A stretch of 15,759 nt of DNA from Ga0077554 sp046590885 (lineage in GTDB: Bacteria; Pseudomonadota; Gammaproteobacteria; Ga0077554; Ga007554). The position numbers and the translations under genes are program-made. Shown in pieces: positions 4,875 to 12,642 of this stretch. Each line of letters opens with the position of its first letter. The first letter of the stretch is position 1. A model generated the notes under the pieces. That model had not been told where the DNA came from and searched no databases. It saw only the letters and a list, made by a program, of their open reading frames with translations. The DNA is taken from assembly GCA_046590885.1 (NCBI GenBank), contig JBKJTS010000180.1, positions 1 to 15,759 of the forward strand, in the 5' to 3' direction.

Positions 4875-7417
4875 GCGAACAAGTACGAATCAGTCGCCCG
4901 AAGCAGCGTATTTTATCCAGGGACATAGAAGGATTCGATTCCCTGGCCGAGCTTGCCCTGGATATGCGTTCGGCGTGGGATCATGCCACCGATCAAGTGT
5001 GGCAGCAGCTGGATCCTGTGCTGTGGAAGCTCACGCATAACCCCTGGGTCGTGTTGCAGACGGTGTCACGGGAGAAACTCCAGCGTGTTTTAGCCGACCC
5101 CGCTTTCCGCAAAAACGTTGACGATCTGGTGCGAGCCAGGCGTAATGCGGCGGAAGCACCCGCGTGGTTCCAGCAAACCTACCCGCAATCTGCGCTCACC
5201 TGTGTTGCCTATTTCAGTATGGAATTCATGCTGAGCGAAGCCTTGCCCATTTACTCGGGCGGACTGGGTAACGTGGCTGGCGATCAACTCAAGGCCGCCA
5301 GCGATTTGGGCATCCCGGTGATCGGCGTGGGGCTGCTCTACCAGCAAGGCTATTTTCGCCAGGTGATCGACAAGGACGGCGCGCAACAGGCCCTGTTTCC
5401 GTATAATGACCCCGGACAGTTGCCGATCACGCCGCTGCGCAAACCGGATGGGGAGTGGTTGCGCCTGGAGATCGCCTTGCCCGGTTACTCGGTCTGGCTG
5501 CGCGCCTGGCAGGTGCAGGTCGGTCGAGTGAAGCTGTACCTGCTGGACAGCAATGATGCAGCGAATTACCCCGCGCATCGCGGCATTACCAGCGAGCTGT
5601 ACGGAGGCGGGCCGGAGTTGCGCCTGAAACAGGAAATGCTGCTCGGGATCGGTGGATGGCGCCTGCTTGCGGCGCTCGGCATCCAGCCCGAAGTCTGCCA
5701 CCTGAATGAAGGACATGCGGCCTTCGCAGTGCTGGAACGCGCGCGAAGCTTCATGGAGGAAACCGGGCGCAGCTTCGAGGTCGCGCTGGCCGTCACCCGG
5801 GCGGGCAATCTCTTCACCACGCACACGGCGGTGACTGCCGGTTTTGATCGCTTCGCTCCGGCGCTGATCGAGCAATACCTCGGTGGTTACGCACACGCGC
5901 AGCTCGGTATAAGGCGCCACGATTTGCTGGCCTTGGGCCGGCAGAACCCGGATGACGCGTCGGAACTTTTCAACATGGCCTATCTGGCGATTCGCGGCAG
6001 CGGGGCGGTGAATGGCGTGAGTCGTTTGCATAGCCGGGTGAGCCGACATTTGTTTGAGCCGCTTTTTCCACACTGGCCGACCGACGAAGTCCCGATCTTA
6101 CATGTGACCAACGGCGTCCATATGCCCACCTGGGATTCGGCAGCGGCCGATGCGCTGTGGACGGAAGCCTGCGGAAAAGAGCGCTGGCTGGGTGGAATCG
6201 AAACTCTGGAGCAAGGCATTCGGGACGTCGCCAACGCCAGGCTGTGGCAATTTCGCAGCGCCGCCCGAGAAACGCTGGTTGAATATGCCCGCGAGCGACT
6301 GTTCCGGGAATTAACTGCCTCGGACGGCACGCCCGAGGCAGTGGATGCGTCGAAACATCTGTTTGACAGCAATACGCTGACGCTGGGTTTTGCACGCCGT
6401 TTTGCCAGCTACAAGAGACCGAACCTGCTGCTGCATGACCCTGAACGGCTGCTGCGCCTGCTGACTAATCCCCAACGCCCGGTACAGCTCATCATGGCTG
6501 GCAAGGCCCATCCCGCAGACCTGGCAGGGCAGGCACTGATTCAGCAATGGATGCATTTCATCCGGCGGCCCGAAGTGCGCTCTCATGTGATCTTCCTCAG
6601 TGACTACGACATGCATTTGACCGAGCAGTTGGTGCAGGGCGTGGATGTCTGGCTCAACACCCCGCGGCGTCCCTGGGAAGCGTGCGGAACGAGTGGCATG
6701 AAGGTGCTGGTCAATGGCGGCATCAATCTGTCGGAACTGGATGGCTGGTGGGCGGAAGCCTATACGCCGGAAGTAGGCTGGGCGCTGGGGGATGGTCAGG
6801 AACATGATAGTGATCCCGCCTGGGACGCTATCGAAGCCGAAACCTTGTATGGGCTGCTCGAACGCGAGGTGATCCCCGAGTTCTATACGCGTGACGAGCA
6901 AGGCATTCCCGCTGCCTGGGTGAACCGGATGCGGGAAAGCATGGCACAATTGACGCCGCGCTTTTCCACCAACCGCGCGGTGTGCGAATACACCGAGCAA
7001 CACTATCTCCCGGCGGCCTCAGCCTACCTTGAGCGGGCTGTCGATAAAGGCGCAATCGGCGTGGATATGGTTAATTGGCGGCATGCTCTGGAGCAAAAAT
7101 GGAGCGCACTACGCTTCGGCGAAGTGAAGCTTGAAAGCGACGGCGAGCAGCACGTATTCGAGGTTCAAATATATCTCGATGACCTCGACCCGCAGGCAGT
7201 ACGGGTCGAGCTTTATGCCAATGGCGTTAACGGTGGCGCAGCGGAGCGCGTGGAGATGGTGCGCGTGCGGCAACTGGTGGGGGCGATAAACGGCTACGCC
7301 TATCGCGCAGAGGTGCCTGCAGCCCGCCCGGCGGCGGACTATACGGCGCGCCTGATAGCACACCGCGACAACGTGGCGGTTCCGCTGGAAGATGCGCATA
7401 TCCTGTGGCAGCGATGA
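4871..7417 (+). CDS. glgP: Alpha-glucan (glycogen) phosphorylase, GT35
   Basis: An 848-residue cytoplasmic enzyme that phosphorolyses alpha-1,4-glucan to glucose-1-phosphate using pyridoxal phosphate. It belongs to the actinobacterial/archaeal-style branch, shown by the N-terminal domain (about 20-110, FDSLAELALDMRSAWDHAT), YFSMEFMLSEALPIYSGGLG (114-133), HLNEGHAAF (277-285), TTHTAVTAGFDRF (316-328), HVTNGVHMPTW (411-421), GFARRFASYKRPNLL (506-520) and the cofactor site EACGTSGMKVLVNGG with PLP Lys611. Most relatives have EASGTSxMK, so Cys605 for Ser is a small oddity. Residues ~745-848 form a C-terminal beta-rich domain. The start at 4871 has GGAGAGG five or more bases upstream and overlaps the pgm stop by ATGA. 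The far end overlaps a small ORF in the same manner. Confidence 0.95.
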   Translation: MSEQVRISRPKQRILSRDIEGFDSLAELALDMRSAWDHATDQVWQQLDPVLWKLTHNPWVVLQTVSREKLQRVLADPAFRKNVDDLVRARRNAAEAPAWFQQTYPQSALTCVAYFSMEFMLSEALPIYSGGLGNVAGDQLKAASDLGIPVIGVGLLYQQGYFRQVIDKDGAQQALFPYNDPGQLPITPLRKPDGEWLRLEIALPGYSVWLRAWQVQVGRVKLYLLDSNDAANYPAHRGITSELYGGGPELRLKQEMLLGIGGWRLLAALGIQPEVCHLNEGHAAFAVLERARSFMEETGRSFEVALAVTRAGNLFTTHTAVTAGFDRFAPALIEQYLGGYAHAQLGIRRHDLLALGRQNPDDASELFNMAYLAIRGSGAVNGVSRLHSRVSRHLFEPLFPHWPTDEVPILHVTNGVHMPTWDSAAADALWTEACGKERWLGGIETLEQGIRDVANARLWQFRSAARETLVEYARERLFRELTASDGTPEAVDASKHLFDSNTLTLGFARRFASYKRPNLLLHDPERLLRLLTNPQRPVQLIMAGKAHPADLAGQALIQQWMHFIRRPEVRSHVIFLSDYDMHLTEQLVQGVDVWLNTPRRPWEACGTSGMKVLVNGGINLSELDGWWAEAYTPEVGWALGDGQEHDSDPAWDAIEAETLYGLLEREVIPEFYTRDEQGIPAAWVNRMRESMAQLTPRFSTNRAVCEYTEQHYLPAASAYLERAVDKGAIGVDMVNWRHALEQKWSALRFGEVKLESDGEQHVFEVQIYLDDLDPQAVRVELYANGVNGGAAERVEMVRVRQLVGAINGYAYRAEVPAARPAADYTARLIAHRDNVAVPLEDAHILWQR

Positions 7418-7551
7418 CCCGATCGATGGAAGAAAAGACGATGACGATAAAGATAGCGACTGTAATTGTAATAATTTGCGGGTTTCTGGATATCGGCGGT
7501 GTCCCGGGTCTGTCATGGATTCCGAACAGCAGGCAACGGGGGTGTGAATGA
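7414..7551 (+). CDS. 45-codon ORF with one hydrophobic segment, coupled at both ends
   Basis: ATG 7414 overlaps the glgP stop, and its TGA (7549-7551) overlaps the ATG 7548 of the ATPase fragment. The peptide is basic and acidic at the front (MTRSMEEKTMTIK), then IATVIVIICGFLDIGG (about residues 14-29) could be a short membrane segment or signal anchor, ending in a polar tail. I recognise no family. It may be a real small membrane protein, a translational coupler carrying ribosomes from glgP to the ATPase, or a leftover of an exported protein. ATG 7441 is an alternative start. Evidence is positional only. Confidence 0.4.
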   Translation: MTRSMEEKTMTIKIATVIVIICGFLDIGGVPGLSWIPNSRQRGCE

Positions 7552-8237
7552 GTTTGTCAAGGATCACCATGATTCCAGCTCAGCGTCCGGGTAATTTCAC
7601 GGGCGGAAACGGGGCGCATGTTTCCGATCAATTACTGGAAAAGGCACGCACCGATACCGAGACCGTCCTGAGGGCGCTTGAATCACGATCAGACGGCTTA
7701 AGCCAGGCGGAAGCCGATGCGCGCTTGAAGCAGTATGGGCTGAACGAGATTGCCCGCGAGAAGCATCAGTCGGCGCTGATGCGCCTCTTGAGTAACGTCA
7801 AGAACCCGTTGGTTCTCCTGCTCACGGCGCTCGGCGTGCTGTCCTTTCTGACCGGTGATTTGCGCGCGACCGTGGTCATTTTCGTGATGGTGGTGCTGGG
7901 CGTGGTGTTGCGTTTTGTCCAGGAGATACGAGCCGATAATGCTGCTGAAAAACTCAAAGCGATGGTCAGCAACACCGCAACATTGGTGCGCGATGGCAAG
8001 AAAGCCGAAGTGCCGCTCAAGATGCTGGTGCCAGGCGACATCATCTGGCTGGCTGCAGGTGACATGGTCCCGGCCGACGTAAGGGTGCTTTCCGCCAAGG
8101 ACTTGTTCCTGAATCAGTCGGTGCTTACCGGCGAATCCTTGCCCGTGGAGAGAAAAGCCGACACCGCGTCCGCCGACGTTCAGAACCCGCTGGAGCTGCC
8201 CAATATCTGTTTCCTCGGCTCCAACATGGTGGTTTAA
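7548..8237 (+). pseudogene. P-type cation ATPase, N-terminal third only (MgtA/Ca-ATPase-like)
   Basis: Starts at ATG 7548 with GGGGGTG about five bases upstream. It shows the cation-ATPase N-terminal domain (GLSQAEADARLKQYGLNEI, about 50-68), two membrane segments (about 87-103 and 106-122), and the actuator domain with VPGDIIWLAAGDMVPADVRV and the TGES loop (TGESLPVER, 194-202). It stops at 229 residues just after NICFLGSNMVV, where family members continue with SGTA and about 600 more residues, including the phosphorylation site DKTGT. The phosphorylation and nucleotide-binding domains and the ion-binding helices are missing, so transport is not possible. At the break the sequence passes within a few bases into a TVP38-type gene, which suggests a deletion joining two former neighbours. 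The substrate ion cannot be assigned with certainty. Confidence 0.85.
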
Positions 8238-8241
8238 GTGG

Positions 8242-8868
8242 GTGTTGGGTATCGGCGTACTCATTGCGTCCATCGCGGCGTTTTGGTATCTGGCGGATGC
8301 CAACGTGCTCACTCCGGCCACAATAAGCACCCGCATTGAGGCATGGGGTGTCTGGGGTCCGCTGGCCGTGGTGGCACTGATGACGCTGGCAGTGGTGGTC
8401 ACGCCCATCCCCATAGCACTCGCTTCGGGCGCGCTGTATGGCCACATCTGGGGCGCGCTATATGTGGTGATCGGCGCGGAGTTGGGCGCTATACTGGCGT
8501 TTGCCATCGCACGTTAACTGGGTGCGGCAGCACTCAAACGCTGGCTGGGCGAGCGCCTAGACGTCGGTTTGCTGGGGTCGCAAAATGCACTGATGCTGTT
8601 AGTGTTTGTGTCGCGGCTGCTGCCCTTTGTGTCGTTCGACATCATGAGTTACGCAGCAGCGTTAACGGCGTTAAAGCCTTGGCGTTTTGTGCTGGCGACA
8701 CTGGCATGCATCATCCCCGCCAGCTTTCTACTGGCGCATTTCGGTAGCGAAATGTCCTCGGCTAACGCAGAGCGCATCGCCTGGGCCGGGTTGCTGCTGG
8801 GCGCACTGGTGGGTGTGCCGATGGCGGTGAAATGGCTCATGACACGGCGCAAGTCGCGGGCGAAGTAA
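8242..8868 (+). pseudogene. TVP38/TMEM64 (VTT domain, DedA-like) membrane protein, with in-frame stop
   Basis: One reading frame with a single TAA at 8515-8517. The first part (about 91 residues from GTG 8242) has a membrane segment (VLGIGVLIASIAAFWYLA), then GVWGPLAVVALMTLAVVV, TPIPIALASGALYG and GAELGAILAFAIAR. After the stop the same frame continues LGAAALKRWLG, VSRLLPFVSFDIMSYAAALT, KPWRFVLATLACIIPASFL and ends TRRKSRAK at 8868. Relatives read ARYLG at the stop, so TAA probably replaced a Tyr codon (TAT or TAC). The family works in the inner membrane and is linked to lipid scrambling or membrane maintenance. The start is doubtful: homology begins right at the ATPase joint, and the native start codon may have been lost. 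Apart from the one stop the gene is well preserved, so a sequencing error or a very recent loss is possible. Confidence 0.8.
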
Positions 8869-8899
8869 TGCGCCACATAACGAGTAACGAGGGAAAGCA

Positions 8900-9919
8900 A
8901 TGCCAACAACATTAAGTCAGCCACGTGTTGCGTTTGTCGAGGTGGAAGAAACGGATAGGGAGTTTCTGTCCCGCCACTGTCCCGCCCATTGGCAAGTTCA
9001 GATACTTCCACTAACCGCTATATCGGTTCTGGAGAAAATTCAACACATCGACATATTGTCAGTGGCTGTCCATTCGCGCGTAGATAAAAACCTGTTAGTT
9101 GCCTTGCCTAATGTGCGCCTGGTCGCCACGCGTTCGACGGGCTATGATCACCTCGATTTGGAGCATTGCCACCATCACGCGATTACGGTGTGTAATGTGC
9201 CCGATTATGCGAACAGCACCGTGGCCGAATATGCCTTCGCGCTCATATTGGCGCTTTCGCGAAAAATTGTCACCGCGCAACGCCGCACTTCGCAAAACGA
9301 TTTTTCTGCGTCCAGCTTGCGAGGTATCGACCTGGCAGGAAAAACGCTTGGTATTATTGGAACAGGAAAAATTGGGCGATGCGTAGCCAGGCTTGGACAT
9401 GGTTTTGATATGTCTATACTGGCATACGATCCGTCTCCTGATCTTACTTTATGTCAGCAATATCAAGTTTCCTATGTCACGAGGGATGAGCTGCTAGCCT
9501 CCTCCGACATTATTAGCTTGCATTGCCCGCTATCACCCACAACATATCATTTTCTTGGTCAACGCGAGTTTGAACTAATGAAGAGAGGCGTGATTTTGAT
9601 AAATACCGCGCGCGGCGACATTGTGGATTGCCATGCATTATTGTGGGCATTGAATCACGCTATTGTGGGTTATGCGGGGCTGGATGTATTGGCGGCGGAA
9701 AGTTATTTTTTTACGCAAGAAACCTCGTTCACGGATGACGCTGTTGTCGCTTGCAATCGCGCGCTATTGGCGCATAACAATGTTATTATCACCCCGCACA
9801 TCGCCTATAACAGCCAGGAAGCGATTAATCGTTTGTTTCTGGCAACGATTGCTAATATCGAAGGATTTTTAACTGGGCGGCAGTTTAGTCAAATTTCTTG
9901 GTCGAGTAGGGTGCAATGA
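8900..9919 (+). CDS. D-isomer-specific 2-hydroxyacid dehydrogenase, D-lactate dehydrogenase-like
   Basis: 339 residues, ATG 8900 with AGGGA at 8890-8894. It reduces a 2-keto acid with NADH; its sequence style suggests pyruvate to D-lactate, but the substrate is inferred. The substrate-binding N-terminal part ends at VRLVATRSTGYDHLDL and VPDYANSTVAEYA. The NAD-binding fold has GIIGTGKIG (GxGxxG at 154-159). Catalytic residues are present: Arg238 in NTARGDIVD, Glu267 in GLDVLAAE and His300 in TPHIAYNS. The insertion YFFTQETSFTDD after the Glu resembles the loop of D-lactate dehydrogenases. The gene is visibly richer in A/T (codons such as TTA, ATT, AAA) than its neighbours, a hint of separate origin. 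It converges on ppsA with only 14 bases between the stops. Confidence 0.88.
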   Translation: MPTTLSQPRVAFVEVEETDREFLSRHCPAHWQVQILPLTAISVLEKIQHIDILSVAVHSRVDKNLLVALPNVRLVATRSTGYDHLDLEHCHHHAITVCNVPDYANSTVAEYAFALILALSRKIVTAQRRTSQNDFSASSLRGIDLAGKTLGIIGTGKIGRCVARLGHGFDMSILAYDPSPDLTLCQQYQVSYVTRDELLASSDIISLHCPLSPTTYHFLGQREFELMKRGVILINTARGDIVDCHALLWALNHAIVGYAGLDVLAAESYFFTQETSFTDDAVVACNRALLAHNNVIITPHIAYNSQEAINRLFLATIANIEGFLTGRQFSQISWSSRVQ

Positions 9920-9933
9920 GGTGAACTGGGAGT

Positions 9934-12339
9934 TTATTCTGCTTCTCCCTCCGCCACAGCAATAATGAGAGCGGTTTTGATTGCGGTATCCGGGTTGAGC
10001 GAAATCGAGCTGATGCCCTGTTCGACGAGCCAGGCGGCGAATTCCGGGTAATCGGAGGGCGCTTGCCCGCAAATGCCGATCGGCTTGCCGACGCGTTTAG
10101 CCGCCTCAATGGCAGTGGCGATCATGCGGCGCACCGCGTCGTTGCGTTCGTCGAAGAGGTGCGCGATAGTACCGGAATCACGGTCAATCCCCAGCACCAG
10201 TTGCGTCAGGTCGTTGGAGCCGATGGAATAACCATCGAAGACACGCAGAAACTCATCCGCAAGCACGACATTGGCAGGCAACTCGCACATGGCATAGACC
10301 TCCAGGCCCTGTTCGCCCTGGCGCAGGCCGTTGGCCGCCATCACCTCGAGCACACGCTTTCCTTCCTGCACGGTGCGGCAGAAGGGGATCATCACCTTGA
10401 CGTTGGTCAGTCCCATGTCGCGCCGCACGCGCAGCAGCGCCGCGCATTCGAGGGCAAAACCGTCGGCGTAACGCGGATCGTAGTAGCGCGATGCGCCACG
10501 GAAGCCGAGCATCGGATTCTCCTCGTCCGGTTCGAACTCGCGCCCGCCCAAAAGCTGCGCATACTCGTTGGTCTTGAAATCACTGGTGCGAACGATGACC
10601 GGCTTGGGATAGAAGGCGGCAGCGATACGGCCCACGCCTTCACTGAATCGCCGTATAAAAAATTCGCACGGGTCTTCCTCCCCGATGCGCGCGCCGATCT
10701 CCGTAACGGCCTGCGGGTCGGCGAGATTGGGATAGCGCGCCAGCGCCATGGGGTGGATACCTATGTGGTTGGTGATGATGAATTCAGTGCGCGCCAATCC
10801 GACACCCGCATTGGGAATGGCGCTCAGCGCCAGCGCCTGGCCGGGGTCGTCGACGGTGAGCATGACCTCGGTGCGTGTCTTGGGCACGGTCGCCGCGTCG
10901 ATGCGTTCTATCTCGAACGGGATGTGTCCGGCATAGACGTGCCCCTCCGCGCCCTCGGCGCAGGAAACGGTGACATCGGTACCGTCTTGCAGGACACGGG
11001 TCGCATTGCCGGTGCCCACGATACATGGCAATCCAAATTCACGCGAGACAATCGCGGCATGGGCAGTGCGCCCGCCCTGATCGGTGACGATAGCGGCCAC
11101 CTTGCGCATCACCGGCTCCCAGTCAGGATCGGTATTTTCGGCGACGAGCACTTCGCCGGGCTGCACGCTGGAAAGACTGGAAATTTCCCGCACCATGCGC
11201 ACACGGCCAGCGGCGATCTTTGCACCCACCGCCTGGCCTGTCACCAGCGCCGCGCCCGTCGCACCCTTCAAGTAATAGTGCTCAGCGGCGGCAGTGCGCG
11301 GCTTCGCTGAATGGACCGTCTCCGGGCGCGCCTGCACGATAAACAGCTCGCCCGTCAAACCGTCCTTGGCCCACTCGATGTCCATCGGCTGCGGCTGTTT
11401 ACGGAGCGCTGAATAATGCTCTTCAATCACACACGCCCAGCGCGCCAGCGCAAGCACGTCGTCATCGCTGAGGGAGAAGCGGCGGCGCTCATCAATGGGA
11501 ACGTGCTCACTGCGGGTGGCGCGGCCACTGTCGGCATAGATCAGTCGCATCTCTTTCGAGCCCAGTCGCCGACCGATAATGGGACGCAGCCCCTGCGCCA
11601 GCGTAGGCTTGAATACCATCCATTCGTCGGGCGTAACGATGCCCTGCACCACAAACTCGCCCAGGCCGTAGGCGCTCGTCACCACCACGACATCACGGAA
11701 GCCGGTTTCGGTATCGAGCGTAAAGATCACGCCGGAGCTGGCCTTATCGGAGCGCACCATCGGCATCACACCCACCGAGAGCGCCACCTTGAGTTGATCA
11801 TAGCCCATGCGGGCACGGTAGCTAATCGCGCGATCGGTAAACAGCGAGGCGAAACACAAGTGCACCGCGCTCAGCAGGCCTTCGCGCCCGCGCACATTGA
11901 GAAAGGTTTCCGCCGCGCCCGCGAACGAGGCCTCCGGCAAATCCTCTGCCGTTGCCGAGGAACGCACCGCCAGTTCCGGCTCACGCCCCAGGCGCTGGCA
12001 AAGCCGCGCGTATGCCGCGATAACCGCACTGCACAGCTCTTCGGGCAATGGCGTTTCCATCACCGCCGCACGCGCCTGGCTGCCGCGCACCGCCAGCTCA
12101 TCCATATTTTCGGGATCGAAGCTGGAGAAAATCTCACGCAACCGGTTTTTGAGATCCTTTTCGGCAAGCAATCGCCAGTAGGCGTCGGCCGTTGTCGCGA
12201 ACCCATCCAGCACACCCACGCCCTGCGGCTTGAGCGCGTTGAACATCTGCCCGAGCGAGGCGTTCTTGCCGCCGACGCGCGCGACATCGTTCATGTTGAT
12301 CTGAGAAAAATCGAGCGTGTAAGGCGGTGCAGCGGTCAT
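9934..12339 (-). CDS. ppsA: Phosphoenolpyruvate synthase (pyruvate, water dikinase)
   Basis: 801 residues, usual for the family (about 790). It converts pyruvate, ATP and water to PEP, AMP and phosphate, the entry to gluconeogenesis from pyruvate or lactate. Seen: the N-terminal ATP-grasp domain (VGGKNASLGQM at 22-32, AVRSSATAEDLPEASFAGA at about 124-142, PMDIEWAKDG, FIVQARPET); the phosphohistidine domain with GGRTAHAAIVSREFGLP and His427; and the C-terminal PEP-binding barrel with VIVRTSDFKTNEYAQLLGG, ENPMLGFRGASRY, YSIGSNDLTQLVLG and catalytic Cys757 in GICGQAPSDYP. The ATG at 12339 has GGAAG eight bases upstream. A promoter and palindrome precede it. The PpsR regulator gene known from E. 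coli is not adjacent. Confidence 0.97.
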   Translation of the reverse strand: MTAAPPYTLDFSQINMNDVARVGGKNASLGQMFNALKPQGVGVLDGFATTADAYWRLLAEKDLKNRLREIFSSFDPENMDELAVRGSQARAAVMETPLPEELCSAVIAAYARLCQRLGREPELAVRSSATAEDLPEASFAGAAETFLNVRGREGLLSAVHLCFASLFTDRAISYRARMGYDQLKVALSVGVMPMVRSDKASSGVIFTLDTETGFRDVVVVTSAYGLGEFVVQGIVTPDEWMVFKPTLAQGLRPIIGRRLGSKEMRLIYADSGRATRSEHVPIDERRRFSLSDDDVLALARWACVIEEHYSALRKQPQPMDIEWAKDGLTGELFIVQARPETVHSAKPRTAAAEHYYLKGATGAALVTGQAVGAKIAAGRVRMVREISSLSSVQPGEVLVAENTDPDWEPVMRKVAAIVTDQGGRTAHAAIVSREFGLPCIVGTGNATRVLQDGTDVTVSCAEGAEGHVYAGHIPFEIERIDAATVPKTRTEVMLTVDDPGQALALSAIPNAGVGLARTEFIITNHIGIHPMALARYPNLADPQAVTEIGARIGEEDPCEFFIRRFSEGVGRIAAAFYPKPVIVRTSDFKTNEYAQLLGGREFEPDEENPMLGFRGASRYYDPRYADGFALECAALLRVRRDMGLTNVKVMIPFCRTVQEGKRVLEVMAANGLRQGEQGLEVYAMCELPANVVLADEFLRVFDGYSIGSNDLTQLVLGIDRDSGTIAHLFDERNDAVRRMIATAIEAAKRVGKPIGICGQAPSDYPEFAAWLVEQGISSISLNPDTAIKTALIIAVAEGEAE

Positions 12340-12368
12340 GGCTATTTCTTCCAGGGATATGTAGGTTT

Positions 12369-12399
12369 ATAATACGGCGCGCTCTAAATCCAAGTGCAA
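12369..12399 (-). promoter_or_regulatory. Candidate sigma70-type promoter of ppsA
   Basis: On the minus strand TTGCAC (12399-12394) lies 19 bases before TATTAT (12374-12369). The spacing is at the long end. It would give a leader of about 20-25 bases before ATG 12339. The -35 hexamer is part of the right half of the 12395-12424 palindrome, so a protein bound there would block or tune the promoter. Confidence 0.45.
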
Positions 12400-12424
12400 C
12401 ATTATTCCATAGAATAATGTTGCA
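12395..12424. repeat. 30-bp palindrome upstream of ppsA (13-bp arms, 4-bp centre)
   Basis: Left arm TGCAACATTATTC (12395-12407) and right arm GAATAATGTTGCA (12412-12424) are exact reverse complements around CATA. It overlaps the candidate ppsA -35 and ends at the first base of the IS30-like start codon (ATG 12424). It could be an operator for ppsA, or part of the left end of the lost insertion sequence. It lacks a T tract and is A/T-rich, so a terminator is unlikely. Confidence 0.65.
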
Positions 12425-12486
12425 TGCCAAAAAAATACAAACACATCACATTGGACGACCGTACGTTGATTGCACGAAGCCTCGGC
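12424..12486 (+). pseudogene. IS30-like transposase remnant, first ~21 codons
   Basis: The frame begins MPKKYKHITLDDRTLIARSL, which resembles the N-terminal helix-turn-helix region of IS30-family transposases (Y-K/R-H-L/I-T-L-D/E-D/E-R then I). Homology then ends abruptly at GGCAAC (12484). The DDE catalytic domain is missing, so it is an inactive scar. It points away from ppsA, with the palindrome and ppsA promoter lying between. The match is short and by eye only, hence moderate confidence. Confidence 0.5.
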
Positions 12487-12504
12487 AACTGCTCCTGCGT
12501 TGCC
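12484..12504. repeat. Short stem-loop GGCAAC...GTTGCC
   Basis: Arms GGCAAC (12484-12489) and GTTGCC (12499-12504), extendable with GC/GC across a bulge. It begins where the IS30-like similarity ends and belongs to the ~155-base non-coding stretch up to the APH/ATPase gene's 3' end. It could be the end of an interspersed repeat. Confidence 0.35.
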
Positions 12505-12567
12505 CTACCTTCCGCCATCCCTAGCGGTCGCATGCAGTCGTCGCTATGCTCGGAATGACATCAAATA

Positions 12568-12587
12568 CCCCGCCCCAAGGGGCGGGG
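12568..12587 (-). terminator. G/C-rich hairpin, likely terminator of the APH/ATPase gene
   Basis: CCCCGCCCC-AA-GGGGCGGGG, a perfect 9-bp inverted repeat 55 bases past the stop of the minus-strand kinase gene. On that strand it is followed by TATTTG, a weak U run. It may equally be a REP-like repeat; such CCCCGCC/GGCGGGG hairpins are common between proteobacterial genes. Confidence 0.5.
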
Positions 12588-12642
12588 ATGTTTAAACGGA
12601 TTTTTGTATAAGCCCGGTAACGATTTCGGCCAGCGTAAAGGG

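Noticed and set aside
5090..6073. 327-codon minus-strand frame inside glgP
   Set aside because: Antisense to conserved phosphorylase motifs and without its own family signal.
9920..9955. GGGAG...CTCCC between the convergent stops as a terminator
   Set aside because: Only a 5-bp stem with a 12-base loop and no T run.
10063..11310. 415-codon open frame on the plus strand inside ppsA
   Set aside because: Shadow of ppsA; His/Arg-rich low-pattern translation with no recognisable motif.
11416..12372. 318-codon open frame on the plus strand inside ppsA
   Set aside because: Same reason; it runs opposite a clear PEP synthase N-terminus.
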